Shown here: positions 50,062-62,840 of the stretch, in pieces | Layout: each line of letters opens with the position of its first letter | Numbering within the stretch: position 1 is the first letter of the stretch | Assembly (NCBI GenBank): GCA_029216955.1 | Contig: JANAVB010005597.1 | Location: 43,023,811 to 43,087,810 of the forward strand | Direction of reading: 5' to 3' | Source of the DNA: Iris pallida | Lineage: Eukaryota; Streptophyta; Magnoliopsida; Asparagales; Iridaceae | DNA: 64,000 bases | Notes under the pieces: generated by a model | Seen by the model: only the letters and a program-made list of their open reading frames with translations | What the model was told of the DNA's origin: nothing | Databases searched by the model: none | Program-made: the position numbers and the translations under genes

Positions 50062-50810
50062 TGGTTTTAGTGGTGGCCCATGCAGGTCTGAATCTCGATT
50101 TTCAGATTTGTGGGGGTTACCATGTTTAGATATCTCAATCACGATTATCCTTATTGATCTCCTTCGGATTATTCTCTATCTCTGATACTTGACTTGATAT
50201 CTGTTTTGATCGTTGGTCATTCCTGTTCCCATGATTTGATCTTGTGTCCTTCAACTTTCAAGGGCACTGTTCTTGATCATTCTTATTATCTTGTTCGTGT
50301 TTTGCCGAGGGCAGCTCAGCATTCTTCAGCCAGGCCAGCTATGGAGGATCAGTCTCAGCATGCAAGTAGAGATGTCAGTCCATCCTGATCAGCCGTTTGC
50401 TTCTGTCTTCGTATCTTGAGACAGATACATGAAATTTATTTGTCTCAACTACGATGACACGTCCTGGGTAGAGTCATGTCTTGAACTAAGTCATTGGTAC
50501 CGACTTACCTTGAGGCCTGACTTTTATCCATTTTTGGTAGTCAGCTTAGGCCAGCAAGTACGTTGGTTCCTACACAACTGTCTCAGGAGTCATATTGATC
50601 CATATGCCTCCAGCCCTTCTTGATCATGATTGTATTTGTTCTTGTGCATTTATTTTCCGCTTACGCATTTTATTTACATTCCTGATTGCTTTATTTTCCT
50701 TACTTGTCGTGCCTTGACTTATTGAGATCGTTGAGTTTTCTGGAGCTTTTGTTTTGCTCGACTAGCCTCAGGAAATTTCGAGGAAGAAATTTTTCTAAGG
50801 GGTGGAGAGT
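50062..50810 (+). mobile_element. LARD interior, second copy
   Basis: Same 749 bp as 34223-34971, essentially unchanged. Confidence 0.85.
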
Positions 50811-53800
50811 TGTAACGCTCGTCTTGCCGTATCAGTATTTTATACGGATACGTATTTATTTGAGTAGTATTTCGTATTTATCGATTTGCGTGATATTTTA
50901 AAATTTTCCTAAGTGTAGTATTTTTATGACTTGGTTTAACTTGGTTTGGTTTAGTTTGGTTCCTTGTGAGGTGAGGTGTATGGTTTAGATTGAGTGGAGA
51001 GGAATGAATGGTGGAGATCACCTGAGCTTGTTATATAAGCCACTTTTTCTCTCCCCCTCCTCATTCACCCTCATTCATTTCTTTTCCACCAAACCCTAGC
51101 CATTGGAGAGAGGCAAGTACACCTTGCCGAACCTTGAACAAATTTATTTCTGTTTATTCCATCTTCTTCCTTGCATGATTCTAAGCAGGTTTAGAACTTG
51201 GAGTTTTCGGTTTTACCGAGTGGATTGTTGTAAATCTAGCTTTGTGGTAATTTCGGTTTTCATGGGTTTTGATCTGTCAAACTTGCATGTTTTTGTCAAC
51301 TGATGGTTCCATGTTACATAGAATTTCATCTTACCCAAATTTGACCCATGGGAGTCTGGATTTGGGTTCCTATTGTTGTTTGGAGGAGCTTGGATGTCCT
51401 GGTATTTTCCATAGACATGTTCTCTGTGAGAGCTGTCAATTTTGCTTCTGGCCGCATGAGCACTTTTGCTTCTGGCCGCATGAGCGTTATTTATTGCATG
51501 GCCTTTTAATTTAATTGTTTGCAAGCTTGCATGCAACTTGCCTGAGCCGCATAGGCCATTGGTTATTCCCAGCCGCATGGGCCTTGGTCATTAGCATTAA
51601 ATAATTGCTTGTATTAAATATTCACCATTAGTATTAATTATTTAGCTTTGGCCTTAAGCATAATATCATTTTCTTGCATGCTTATATGCAAGCAGTGAGC
51701 CGCATGACTTTATTATTGTACGCATACATTATCAAGCAAGTGGGCCGCATGGGAAATTTGTGCCTGGCCGCATAGGTTTTTGAAGATGAATGCATTATAA
51801 TAATATTATATTCCATGCATTAGGCTTCAGCCGCATAGGCTTTTGAAAATGTGACACTTTTTGCATTTAAGTCCCTATTCCTTATGACTTAATGCCTTTT
51901 GCATATAAGTCCTTTTTCATTATTTCGTAATACTTTAAGTATTGGTCCTTTATGTTCTAATGATTTCCAAAGTGCTGTGCTTAATGACTTTTTGCATTTA
52001 GGTCCTTAACATTTAATAGTTTATGCATTTAAGGCCTTCCCTTGGAAAGGCTAGCCGCATAAGACTTTGTGTGCTTTAAAAGCCTTTTTGCATTTAGGTC
52101 CCCTTGGGAGACTCAGCCATATGGAGCAATTGAGAGCCGCATGGCTCACTTGTACTGTGATATTTTTTTATCTTGCAGAAAAGAAAAAGGAGCCGCATAC
52201 ACTTGCCAATGCATACTTGCCATCAACTGCATGGCCATTATTTATTTATTTTTGTTTGTATTTTCATGCAAGCAAATGTGAGACTGAGCCGCATGGCCTC
52301 TTCCCACTTGCTGGCCGCATGGCCATTGTACTTTGGACTTTGAATTTAATATTGGATCGTCTGGCTTTTATTGAGTTACATGTACTTGCAGGATATATTT
52401 TATTATATGTCATCATTGCTTGGCCACGTAAACCAATATTTAAATGGTTCACGTGAACCTTTTCTTATTGCATTAATTGTGGGGGGTCCCACATAGCTTC
52501 TTTTAGTTGACTTGCTTGCTGAAGTGGGAGTTTGCATTTAATGAGGGTCCCACTATCTTTTGTCTTATTTGATTTTATGGCCTATTTATTGTTTCCTGAC
52601 CACATGGGGTCCCTCCCACTCTTGGCCGCAGGCACAATTGTATGCTAGCCGCATATGGCTTGCTGGCCTTAAAGGGTTGACTGATTGCATTTAATTAATT
52701 TCGGAGCCGCATGGGTGGCCTCCCACTCTCTTTGACCGCATGTTTGTTCTCCCACTTTTGGACCGCATGGGTCCCACTTTGATTGTTTAAATGTTTTATT
52801 TGCCTGAACTGTGGTAAGAATTTCTTCCCACTCCCAACATGAAAATTGTAGAGTTTCTCCTTGGCTTCAAGAATATATATATATATTATTAATATATTAT
52901 TTAATTGTGCAAGTTTCTTCCTTCTTTGATAAATGACATGACACGACGGTGACCCGTAGTGGTGCACTCTTGAAATGAACTTGACATGATATTCTTGACA
53001 TGATATTCTTGACTTGATAATTGACAGTGATAACTTGACATGATATGCTTGACCTGATTCTTGATAGTGACCCGCCGTGGTGCACTCTTGACATGATAAC
53101 TTGAAATGATAAATGATAATTCTTGATAGTGGCCCGTCGTGGCGCACTCTTGATAAGTAATAATGATAATGATAGTGGCCCGTGGCGCACTCCTGACAAG
53201 AATTAATTAGTATCCTGATACCGTGGGTGATTGTGTTTGTACAAATGAACCCGTCTCGTCTTGCATCATGTTTAGGACATGAATTCCTGGTTTCCCACGG
53301 TCAGGGATTCATACTGAAATGGACTAAGGCTAATTACTAGAATAATCCAGTAGTTCATGGAGAGACTTTCCCAGTTACCTGTTGCCCCTTTGATCCCGGC
53401 CTTATATATATATATACATGGGATTTGTTACTATCCGTCGAGATGAGCGCACTTCCAGCCCGCCGTCGAATGTGGTACCTTAGGACACATGTATCTTACT
53501 ATAGTGTGTCTGCTATAACATGCTATCTTTTCCTTTTCTTTGCTGGGGTCATTCAGGTAGTAACAAACGGGTAATTCGACTTGGAAGAATCTCATTGCAT
53601 CTTGCTAGTAACTAGGCTTGTGATAACCCTAGTTAGTTAAAGTATCAAGCCGTACTTATTGCTTGGCCGTGATTGATTGAATGGAGTCTAACTCAGTCTA
53701 GTCTTGACTTGATCCTGCACAAGATTGTCACATGACCTGATTGTTCATATTCGCCCTGTCCTGTACATGATCGTTACATGTCCTGATTTCTTATTTTATC

Positions 53801-54687
53801 CTGCCGATAAATGGTGGGAGAAACCAAGTTCTGTTCAGACGAAGGGTTACAACCCCGGTCCTTGTTTGGTTTACGGGTTGTAACCTGGTTATCTGAATAG
53901 TCCCATGGTTATCTCCTCGTATATCATCTTTCCAGTTCTATTTATTTAACATGTTCTCCAGTTTACTTTTCGTCAAAATGATGATTTACTTACTGTCTTC
54001 CTATGTTCGGGATAAGTGCATTGGTACTGCACGAATCTCGATCCTCCCTTACTTATTGCTTGTTGTTTGCTATTGATTGCTGGTTTTAAGTTCATAGTTC
54101 GGCCTCCTTTGTGGTACTTGCTATTTGGGGTCTGACCCCACTGGTTTTGCATGGCCAGGTTCTAACAGAAGAGCCCGAAGGATCTACCGCAACATCTACT
54201 CGACGGTGACCAGCCGGAGCACCAGAGTGCCTCAGTGGGTTTCTTCTTCATTCTCCCACTGATATGTAAATTCTCCTCTTGTAACGTTTAGCCCCGAGCA
54301 CGTGTTTAGCTCGTGTTTGGTATTTTCTTGATATTGTAGCCTACGGGCATAAACATGATATGTGTATTCTAGACTATAGCTAGTCCTTATCATATACGAC
54401 TAATATTCTAGCTAGTCCTCAGTTCTATGGTACTGGCTTCATGATCATTCATGTATATGGTTCGGGACGCCTTACTATTGTATGTATGATGATCGTACTC
54501 TTTGCTCTTGTGTAACTGCCTGTGATTGAGATACCTAGGATTGTTAAACCATAGGATTACTGATGGCTTGTAAAGTAACCCCCATGTCTTGACAGCTTAT
54601 ACGTGATTTCAGAGTATTAACGTACTTTGGGATTGCGTAGCTGGCTGTGTCCGCCTCCGTCCAGTATTCTGGTTCTGGGGCGTGACA
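50811..54687 (+). repeat. LARD 3' LTR, second copy
   Basis: Copy of 34972-38861, shorter by a few bases in short repeats (for example around 52115 and 53178). Confidence 0.85.
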
Positions 54688-54732
54688 CACACCCCCCCAT
54701 GATGCCCTCTACCTATCACTCTAGGTATACAC

Positions 54733-54734
<2 letters not shown>

Positions 54735-54794
<60 letters not shown>

Positions 54795-54811
54795 TATATA
54801 TATATATATAT
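54735..54811. repeat. (CA)n(AT)n microsatellite, second copy
   Basis: Shorter and interrupted compared with 38905-39000, as expected from slippage or consensus error. Confidence 0.9.
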
Positions 54812-56046
54812 GTTATGCATATATTATTTGTAGCCTATATACTTATAATGTGTGTTATTATTTGTAGATATATTAATACATGGGTATATGTGAATATGTG
54901 GTTTGGTATAGGCATGACATTGCCTATGGGTGTATACCTATGGCTTATAGCCTAGGTATGTGGTTTGAATGCCAGTTAAGTGTCTAGTTGACTTGTATAG
55001 TCTAGATATGGTGTGTGCTTACTAGAATAGACTAGTTAGGCCTAGTGAGACTTGTTTAGCTTAGGCTTGACCTAGTTGACCTAGTCGGGACAGGCTCAGC
55101 CCATCCCAGCCCACCGTTGGGACAAACAACCCCAAACCGAGAACTCATGAACAGACCCCCACCCCTGTTCGACACAGCAGCTACCTCAATCCCGAGCCCA
55201 ACGGGAACCCAAGCAAAGCCAGGAAACCAGCCCAGCCTAACCTAGCAGTAAGCCTAAACTCCTCAGCCCAGGCCCACTGCTAAAGCCCCCACAGACCCGA
55301 CCTCCTTTGTTATAATGTACAACCGAACAGAACCGTGCATATATGTGCTCGAGAATTGTCGACTAAAACCCTAACACCGCCATCCCCTGTGCGCCCTGGT
55401 GACCCCGACAACCAGGCAAGCGCCGCGCTCCTGCACAGCGCCGACACCGACCGCCAGAGCGCTGCCAGAGCCGTCGCGCGCGGCCAAGCCAAGAAACAGA
55501 CAGCAGCAACAGCAGTCAGGAGGGGTAACTTCGCAGCGTTGATTCGCGACGATCACGCGATCGTTTCGTGAGCCGTTTTCTCGGGTATGTCCCCAACCCA
55601 TACGAGAATAATTCCCTTCAATTAGTTTATTTTGTTTTATTTTGTATACGACGAGAATTGAGTTCCAAATCGAGGAAAAAACTCGATTTTCGGATATTAG
55701 AGACTGTCCCCGACACCCAACTTGGCGTCGAGTTTTCCACCAATCTATTCTTCGAATCAACAACTTTCTGAACAGAAGTTAACCACAACATATAGGGCTA
55801 GAAAAGTCCAGTAGGAGGTTTGTAAAGAATTGCTTTGTACAGAGAAGTATACACATGTAAACTTCGTCAAAAATCTGTTTTCAAAACAGAAGAAAACTAG
55901 AAAAGCCCTTCGATATGACGTGCGTCCCGCCAATCCGGGCGACGTGGTCGCGAACCGAAAGCATCGAAAGGTGCATAACGGATTCATGGTCGTGTGGGCT
56001 TTGACGGAATTCAAATTGATCGCATGTGCGCGACGAATTTGATGCG
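54812..56046 (+). repeat. Old LTR-derived sequence, second copy
   Basis: Copy of 39001-40245 with small indels and a changed stretch near 55442-55455. Confidence 0.6.
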
Positions 56047-56593
56047 TATCCGTCTAGGGGTGAGCATTCGGTTTATTCGGTTCAAATCGAACCGAATAAC
56101 CGAAAACCGAATTGGACCGAAAACGGAATAAGCAAAACCGAAACCGAACCGAATTGATCCATAACCGAATCAAACCGAACCGAATTAAATCGGTTCGGTT
56201 TTCGGTTTATTCGGTTTATTTAATTTTTCGGTTTATTTGCAATTTTTTTTGTTATATATATAGTAACTAAATATACCTAAATTTATTAACTATATACCTA
56301 TAGTATATACACATGTATATTCGGTATATACCTATATATATTAATACATGTGTGTATATATAGTATATACATATATATATATATATAGTAACTAATTTTT
56401 CTTATTCGGTTTTCGGTTTTAGACCGAAACCGAAACCGAAACCCAAAACCGAAACCGAAACCGAATAAGAAAATTTAGTATTTTCAAAACCAAAACCGAA
56501 CCGAATTTTTTAAACCGAACCGAATCTCTTATTCGGTTCGGTTCGGTTGGGTTTTCGGTCCAAAACCGAATAATGCTCACCCCTATATCCGTC
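56047..56593. mobile_element. hAT-type MITE, second copy
   Basis: Element 56055-56585 with the same TATCCGTC duplications (56047-56054 and 56586-56593). Sharing the insertion and its target duplication means the two 15.8-kb blocks descend from one locus. Confidence 0.9.
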
Positions 56594-57364
56594 GAAATTC
56601 ACCGTATCGACCACTTTGCAAATTCTCCAATTACTTTGTGCACGCTCGTCAGATCGAGACGAAACTTGCGCCAACAAGATTGTATCATTTTTCTGGTCAT
56701 GTATGCCAAGTTTGGTCCGATTCTGAGACAGTTGATTGGATCGCCGTTTCGCGGGCCCCACGATCCGATTCAACGGGTGATTTTATGCACGGCCCGCCGG
56801 AATCCAACTTTGGACATACGGTTGGGTTCATATCGTCAAACCAGATCTGTAGACATGTAGTTTGACGGCTTTAGAGACCATTAACTCTGGCACACTTTTC
56901 GGTGCAAAGCGGGTCCAACGACGGACACCGTTTTGACCCAAAATTACCGTTTTGTCCCTGTATCCAGAATTGGACTTAAGGACAGACGATCCTAGCAAAT
57001 TTGACTATTCTGAGACTGTTGATATTGTCTATTTTAGATTTCGGAGACAGTTGTGATGACTTGGACTTTATGGCTTAGCAGCGGACTAGATTGTTGTTGG
57101 ATTTGCGTGCAACCTCCAGGCAAGTATACCTTGCCTCCCTCTACAGTTTTATTTATATGCATTTTTTTCAGTTTTTAGTCTTTGATTGTTTATGGACATG
57201 TGCTTTTCGTGTTATATTCTGCAGAGTTATTTTTGTTTATAGCCATGTTCATGTTTTAGCCTTGTGTTTCACATTTAGAGTTTCTCGTCAGTACCTTGCT
57301 TGAGTCGTGTCATAGAACGAGTGCGTGTAGTGAACTGCCATAGCCTTGATTATTGTTGTACACA

Positions 57365-57590
57365 ACCAGAGAGTCCACACTCGGGACGAGGGTTGTTTGG
57401 TGCACCAGAGAGTCCACACACGGGACGAGGGTGTTTGTCGTGATCATTGGCACCAGAGAGTCCATACTCGGGACGAGGGTTGACCAATTACACCAGAGAG
57501 TCCTCGTTTGCTAACCAGAGAGTCCACACTCGGGACGAGGGTTAGTGCTTAGTTCAAACCCGTGCGTCCACACTCGGGATGAGGGTTTGG
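57365..57590 (+). repeat. Interspersed repeat of about 30 bp (CCAGAGAGTCCACACTCGGG type)
   Basis: About six degenerate units, each ending in GGGACGAGGGT or similar and separated by 5-20 bp of variable sequence, occur in the old LTR. Confidence 0.8.
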
Positions 57591-57652
57591 TTTCTTCCAT
57601 TGATCTCGTGTATCGTTCATCCGGCAGTTCATTTATGCGTAGTTGTTCTAGT

Positions 57653-57690
57653 GTTCGTGTTCGTGTTCGTGTTCATGTTCGTGTTCGTGG
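57653..57690 (+). repeat. (GTTCGT)n microsatellite
   Basis: Six consecutive GTTCGT-type hexamers with one GTTCAT variant. Confidence 0.85.
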
Positions 57691-58204
57691 TCATTTGTCG
57701 GATTCCTGTTTTCTTGTTTATCCTCTTTGCGCATGATAAAACTGTTAGATAGGCATGTATATTATGTATCTTGCTATATTCTCAGAGGAACTGATGATCT
57801 CCTCAGGTTTAGCGGTTGCATGGAGTTAGCTAGTAGTTCTGGGTGGCAGAGGATTTGCGACTCTTGTGGGTTTTGGATGCGATGATCCGCTTGCGGGATT
57901 CAGGTATCATTATTACTTGTTATCCTTTCGTGCTTTCTTACTTTATCATGTTTCCTGATTCAGTTTAGACTCTTGTTACTTTCTTTAGAGTCTTATCGGA
58001 CATATATGCTAGTGGGCTGCAGACCACGACCCATAGTGTTCATTCATGTTTCATATTCTTATTGTGGATTGAGATATAGATTTGTTTGCCATGATTTGGC
58101 AGTATACCATAGCGTTGACAGCGTTTACGTATTCGAGTCGGGCTGGAATCTGTTCGATACGTAGCTGGCTTGCTCACGAGCTCGCGTCCGGTGCGGGTCG
58201 TGAC

Positions 58205-58472
58205 AATAGCCAAACGGATTACTTAAATAATTTATAGAGAACAAAATATTATATGTCCTTTATAGGAGATTTTATAATTTGGAGATCATAAGGTATTCCG
58301 ATTCCGATTTTGCTGGAAGGATTATATTAATTAGTTATTTTGTTATTATTAGTCCATAATTATTTTTAGGGTCTTTATGAGTAAGTTAGTGTATTTAGTC
58401 GAATGTTTAATGAATTGGATAAAGTAATGTAAAGGGTCCATATTTGTTCTTTAATATTTATATTTTTATCTA
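58205..58472. other. AT-rich intergenic DNA
   Basis: No supported gene, repeat array or RNA. Confidence 0.5.
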
Positions 58473-59012
58473 TCTATATTAATGAAGGGGTTTTTTTTGG
58501 CAAAAGAAAAAGACAAAGGATGATCAGAATTAAAACACATAAACATATTAAATGGTTGATGTCTCTCTCTACTTAAATAACTCTCCATCTTCCTCCTTGT
58601 TCATTTATTCTGCAAATTACTTGATAGTTTTCCTCCACTATCTATTTAATTAACTTTCTCTCTTCCTCTTGTTTAATTATTCTGTCAATCAATTAAGTCG
58701 GTCCCATAATTGTGTAGATAAATTTATTCCTAAGTTGATTGATTGATTCTTTATTTTTCAACTTTCTAATTTTCAAACTTTAAACCATATCGAAACCTTA
58801 CTAAAATCCTAATTAAATCTTTATTATATTTCATTATATTGTATATATTAATTTTGCTTATTATCATTTATCTATCTAATCCATTTGGCGTATACTTTGC
58901 TTTTATATTTTGTTTATTGTTATGCATATATTAAAGGAAAACATTCAAAATGTGTCAAAATAAGTACCAGGAGACACAAATAACAACGTAAACTATACGG
59001 ATTACCTGCTAG
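58473..59012 (+). mobile_element. Possible small non-autonomous Helitron
   Basis: Starts A|TCTATATTAATGAAGGGG, like many plant Helitron 5' ends, and could end CTAG|T at 59012, which fits the TC...CTRR rule and insertion between A and T. I could not find a convincing GC-rich hairpin before the 3' end, so the call is weak. Confidence 0.3.
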
Positions 59013-59573
59013 TTATAAATAGGATAAATGTTAAATTTAACTTGACACCCTCAACTATTTGATATCCTATACTTTCATATTATATCATTAAATATATCAA
59101 TTATAATTAGACAACTTGATATCCTAACTGAATTAACAAAAATCCTAAATGACAATAATCCCTCTACTTAATGCCTCTATTATTATTATATTATTATTAT
59201 TATTATTATTTATTATTATTATTATTATTCTCTCTCACTTTCCAATGAATAACAATAGCAACAGTCAAACCAAACCTCGCCGCCTCTCCTCTGTTTTCTC
59301 CTCTATCTATGGCAAGCACACCCACTTCCCCCACCGTCCCTACTGGCGGCTTCACCACTCACTCCTTGAGGACGTACTTTGCCGTCTCCACCACCGATGT
59401 TTCTTCTCCATATCTCCTTGTTCCTTTGCTCCACCACCACTACCTCCTCCTTTAATTATCGGGTTTTCATCGGGAGAGCGGCTCTGGAGGAGTAAGAAGA
59501 AAAGGCCGAGAGGAGGTGAGGGTGAAGGTCGCTGATATGAGACGGAAAATGACGGAGGCAACAGTTTCTCTGG

Positions 59574-59576
<3 letters not shown>
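59013..59576. other. AT-rich intergenic DNA with (ATT)n tract
   Basis: An ATT-type repeat spans about 59178-59230. The frame 59149-59535 begins inside it and has no family resemblance; its Pro/Arg-rich end is not convincing coding sequence. Confidence 0.5.

Positions 59577-59618
<42 letters not shown>
59577..59618. repeat. (CT)n microsatellite
   Basis: About 20 CT units. The minus-strand Arg-Glu frames over it are repeat translations. Confidence 0.97.
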
Positions 59619-59620
<2 letters not shown>

Positions 59621-59916
59621 AGAGAGATTAGGATGCATTCAAAAAAGTAAAGAGAAAAGAGAATAAAAAGCATCAATATAATTATTATTAAGTTAGGGTT
59701 AATTTGGTCACAAATTATTATTTATTTTTGTTGAACCAAAACTAAAACAGAGAATATCAAATTAAAAATATTCAATAATTAAGTGTAATGATTAACATAA
59801 TATAAAAAATAGAAAAGTAACTTAAAAAGTTAAACAATTGGAAATATCAAGTTAAAAATTAACATAAAAAATCTCTACATACATAAAATATGTTTTTTTT
59901 TTCTAAAATATTTAAG
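59619..59916. other. AT-rich intergenic DNA
   Basis: Nothing supported. Confidence 0.5.
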
Positions 59917-60165
59917 CTAGAAGCCATTGTCATCTCCACCTCTTATCGACTTTGAAAACCTTGGCAGTTGATAAAGTAAAGAAACAAGCACTGAGAGTTG
60001 CAGTGAAGAGGACTCCCCGCTGCCACTCCCAAGCCGTGGGTCGGTCTGAAAAGTGAGACCCGGAACTCCATTCATGCGCGTTGGTAGAAGCTTCTGTGGA
60101 ATGGGCAGTTGGGTTGGTGTTTTACTCGTTGACTCAACAATCATTGAAAAGGTCAGATCCATCAT
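59917..60165 (-). CDS. Candidate unidentified small reading frame or gene-end fragment
   Basis: An 82-residue frame in a less AT-rich island within very AT-rich DNA. The middle reads NGVPGLTFQTDPRLGSGSGE and the end is SIRGGDDNGF before the stop. The composition looks protein-like, with none of the neighbouring low-complexity character, but I recognise no family and see no upstream exon with clear splice sites. It could be the last exon or a decayed fragment of a host gene, or chance. Confidence 0.3.
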   Translation of the reverse strand: MMDLTFSMIVESTSKTPTQLPIPQKLLPTRMNGVPGLTFQTDPRLGSGSGESSSLQLSVLVSLLYQLPRFSKSIRGGDDNGF

Positions 60166-60490
60166 CCATCACGCACCAATCACCCCACTGTGTTTTTATA
60201 ATCAAGAACTTCTTTTACAATTAATTCATATATATAAAAAAAAAAATCTTTGAAATTTCTTTATTACTGAAAATAATAGCAGAAGGATCAGCCATATTGT
60301 TGTCTAGTTCGGGCAAATTGCATAAAACATGATCAGTTTCGAATTTATTTAAGACTGGACATCCCTTGTGCTAATACAAGTTCAGTTCAAAACTGGACGA
60401 TAATCGTTGTAACGGTCAAAGTCATCACACCATTAATCACACAACTGTGTTTTTGTAACGAGGAAGAACTCATCTACATATATATAATAA
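60166..60490. other. Intergenic DNA with a diverged repeat pair
   Basis: 60155-60245 and 60413-60488 share the pattern GGTCA...CATCA...CACTGTGTTTTT/CAACTGTGTTTTT...ATATATATA, suggesting an old local duplication of about 260 bp. Confidence 0.4.
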
Positions 60491-60750
60491 GATTATTTTG
60501 TATAAGACTAATAAGTTTAGGCCTTTGGGTAGCTGTTGGATTTGTCCGTTAATGTATTTGAGTATTCGAATTTTTTTTAGTGATATATTTTAGTAACATG
60601 TTAACTTCAGTTCAAAATAAATATTTTAATGTCGAAAGTTCGTCACTAAAATACGTTATTAAAAATTTCGAATACCCAAACACGTAATTGGATAAATCTA
60701 GTGCCAAAGTCTAATTAATCATAAATCTGTTACTCTTATACAAAATAATC
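60491..60750. mobile_element. Foldback/MITE-like inverted-repeat element
   Basis: GATTATTTTGTATAAGA at 60491 is mirrored by TCTTATACAAAATAATC ending at 60750, and the arms continue imperfectly for about 100 bp each (TGGGTATTCGAA versus TTCGAATACCCA). No coding capacity. Superfamily not determined. Confidence 0.6.
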
Positions 60751-61048
60751 CAAATAATAACATCTTAGTATATGTATAGATTGAGTTGTGATTTTTTATT
60801 GTTGTTACTTTAAAATAAGATGATATGACAAATAGTTTTTGACAGCGACTTAAATTTGTTGTTAAAAGTTGACACCAAATTTAGTTAAAGTTTCATAAAA
60901 ATTTGATAAAATGTTATTTCGTACTGTTTTTTGGATCTACTTTTCCAAAAGAAAAAAAAAAAGTCGATAATAATGCGCCTAGATACTTTAACATAGTGCA
61001 AATCCCTCTTATTCTACCAACAAAATTAACAAAACACAATACAAAGGT
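60751..61048. other. AT-rich intergenic DNA
   Basis: Nothing supported. Confidence 0.5.
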
Positions 61049-61441
61049 ACTGTTTGTGAGGAGAAAAAGGAGGAAGAAAAGAGTTACGTGGAAAGTGATA
61101 GAAATTAAAAATGATGATGTTTAGAAAATGGAGGAAAATTTTAGGTAAAAATTGGTGGTCCCTCTAATTTTTCAAAAGTGTAAGAAAATGGAGAGATGAG
61201 AGAATTTTAAAAAAATTTACCCCACTACCCTCAAAAATTAATAATAAATAATTATTTTAGAATACGAATGATTAAATAGTAATTATATTCTATCTACAAA
61301 CAAACAAACAAAAAATTTTAAATTTTTTTTTCCTAACTTTTTGTCCATCCAAATAATGGAAGTGAAAATTAATTTTACTCATCTCCATTTTCTTTTTCCT
61401 CAATTTTTTTTTCTTCCCCACAAAAATTTCCAAACACAGAA
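61049..61441. mobile_element. Possible degenerate MITE
   Basis: CTGTTTGTGAGGAGAAAAAGG near the left end and the complement of CTGTGTTTGGAAA near the right end look like decayed terminal inverted repeats of a hAT-like MITE, with AAAATGG/CCATTTT pairs inside. No clean target duplication found. Confidence 0.25.
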
Positions 61442-62840
61442 GGAAACATTTATTTGGTATAAGAAAACTATTACAAATTGATGAGACATGTCTGATCAAA
61501 TCAATAATAATGTGACATGAGTGCAAGTGAACTACTCCCATTATATTTCTTACCAAAGACAAGCCCATATGTGACAGATTAACAATAGCGTAATAGTATT
61601 CATTGCGATTTCTCAACCTTGTTGGGATTATCAAGTGCAAATAGTCACCATGAAGAGGCTGTATGATTTAAATAACGTTGGTAGGGAAAGAGAAAGTATG
61701 GGTTCAAAACATATGAATGTAAGTTAATTAGCTCTTTTAAATTACAATTTTTTTGTCATATTTAGATCCTCTTCTACGAGCTTGTGGAATTGTAGTATCT
61801 TCTGATCTATTCTTCCTTGATATGTGCCGATCAAAGATACAACTAGAATTAAGTGATAAGCAGGGCCAAAAACATAAGCAAATAATCTCATAAAAAAAAT
61901 TAGAAAAAAATATATTATTTTAAAATTTAAATTAAATCTTTTATAAGTCGGTGTACCATCCCTAACAACGAACTAAATCACTACATTCTTTCCTTTTTTT
62001 TTTTTTTCTTTCTAACAAATTAGATAGCAAATAACTCATGCGAAAAATAGTGCGAATACCGACGAGACGAGACGAGACCGACAGAGTCGAATTTTTCAGC
62101 CATAAGGACACGTAGGTATAAGTGGGATGTAATTAAAAAAATTGTTTACACGCATGGGGTACTACCTAACTTTGTCAATGACTGGCCAGGTTTTTGTTAT
62201 TTTAGGATTAGGGTTAGAAAAATGCTAAGCCTACAACCAAATGCTTATAACTTTTTTAATCTTTCTTCTCATCCTTACACTGGGTCACATCGGATTGACC
62301 TTCTCTCTCACCTTTCTGCTATATATGGATTCCATCCGACTCCGACACTTTCTTTCTCTTCCAATCGAAATTCGACACACGACGGTCGTAAAAAAAAATT
62401 GTAAGTATTTGATGGCAGGTATAGCAAAGTTCGTTAGGGTTAAGTTGGATCATTTTATTTACAGCAGATATGACAGCAACATTTGCTCTTAAATACACAC
62501 GAGGATTATTATACCACTATGATTCCATTATATCCAAACAAGAATTGCCTACATAATTGATATGGGTCGGAAAAAGAAGAATGTGACTTCCAGTCACGCA
62601 GGGGACATAAGTTATGGTTGGGCCAAACAGCACCCAGAAAGTAATATATGGACAAAGATGATTTGACCTGTGAGAAGCTGTATGTGCAAAGCAGTCAAAC
62701 TGAGCTTTTCTCTTTGTAAGCAGATTGATTGATTGATTCTTTTGCCTTCCTTGAGCCTGACCTAAATAAGCAGAAATTATTCAGTGTTACAGCACATCAC
62801 AGTGAAGTTTTGATGTTAGAAATTTTACGTGCTTAAACAG
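61442..62840. other. AT-rich intergenic DNA
   Basis: Contains a poly-T run near 61990 and short frames (62222-62404, 62241-62492) without family resemblance. No gene, RNA or repeat supported. Confidence 0.5.

Larger units (their letters stand above)
41225..57006 (+). repeat. Near-identical 15.8-kb copy of 25346-41211, probable unmerged contig overlap
   Basis: All features from the integrase of the Tekay element to the old LTR recur in order and orientation. The copy is 15,782 bp against 15,866 bp. Most differences I noticed are losses of 1-4 bases in short repeats, with the highest density just after the gap (41270-42060). A real tandem duplication would not be expected to begin exactly at a gap and end exactly where the other copy meets it. 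The sub-features below are listed for completeness. Confidence 0.85.
57007..58204 (+). repeat. 3' part of the old LTR, ending GTGCGGGTCGTGACA
   Basis: Unique sequence that continues the LTR broken at the gap. The end matches the end of the LARD LTR at 3256 and 8735. CGTAGCTGG near 58160 is also shared with the Tekay and LARD LTR ends. Frames at 57091-57303 and 57545-57736 show no family. Confidence 0.65.

Noticed and set aside
41225..57006. A second independent Tekay/LARD insertion pair or a genuine segmental duplication
   Set aside because: Same nested order, same target duplications, same MITE, and borders that coincide with the N gap; overlap of contig ends is simpler.
57365..57590. Repeat-spacer layout resembling a CRISPR array
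   Set aside because: Plant nuclear DNA, degenerate repeats, spacers of 5-20 bp, no cas genes, and it lies inside an LTR.
59149..59535. 128-residue frame starting in an (ATT)n tract
   Set aside because: Its first third is poly-Ile/Leu from the microsatellite and the rest shows no family.
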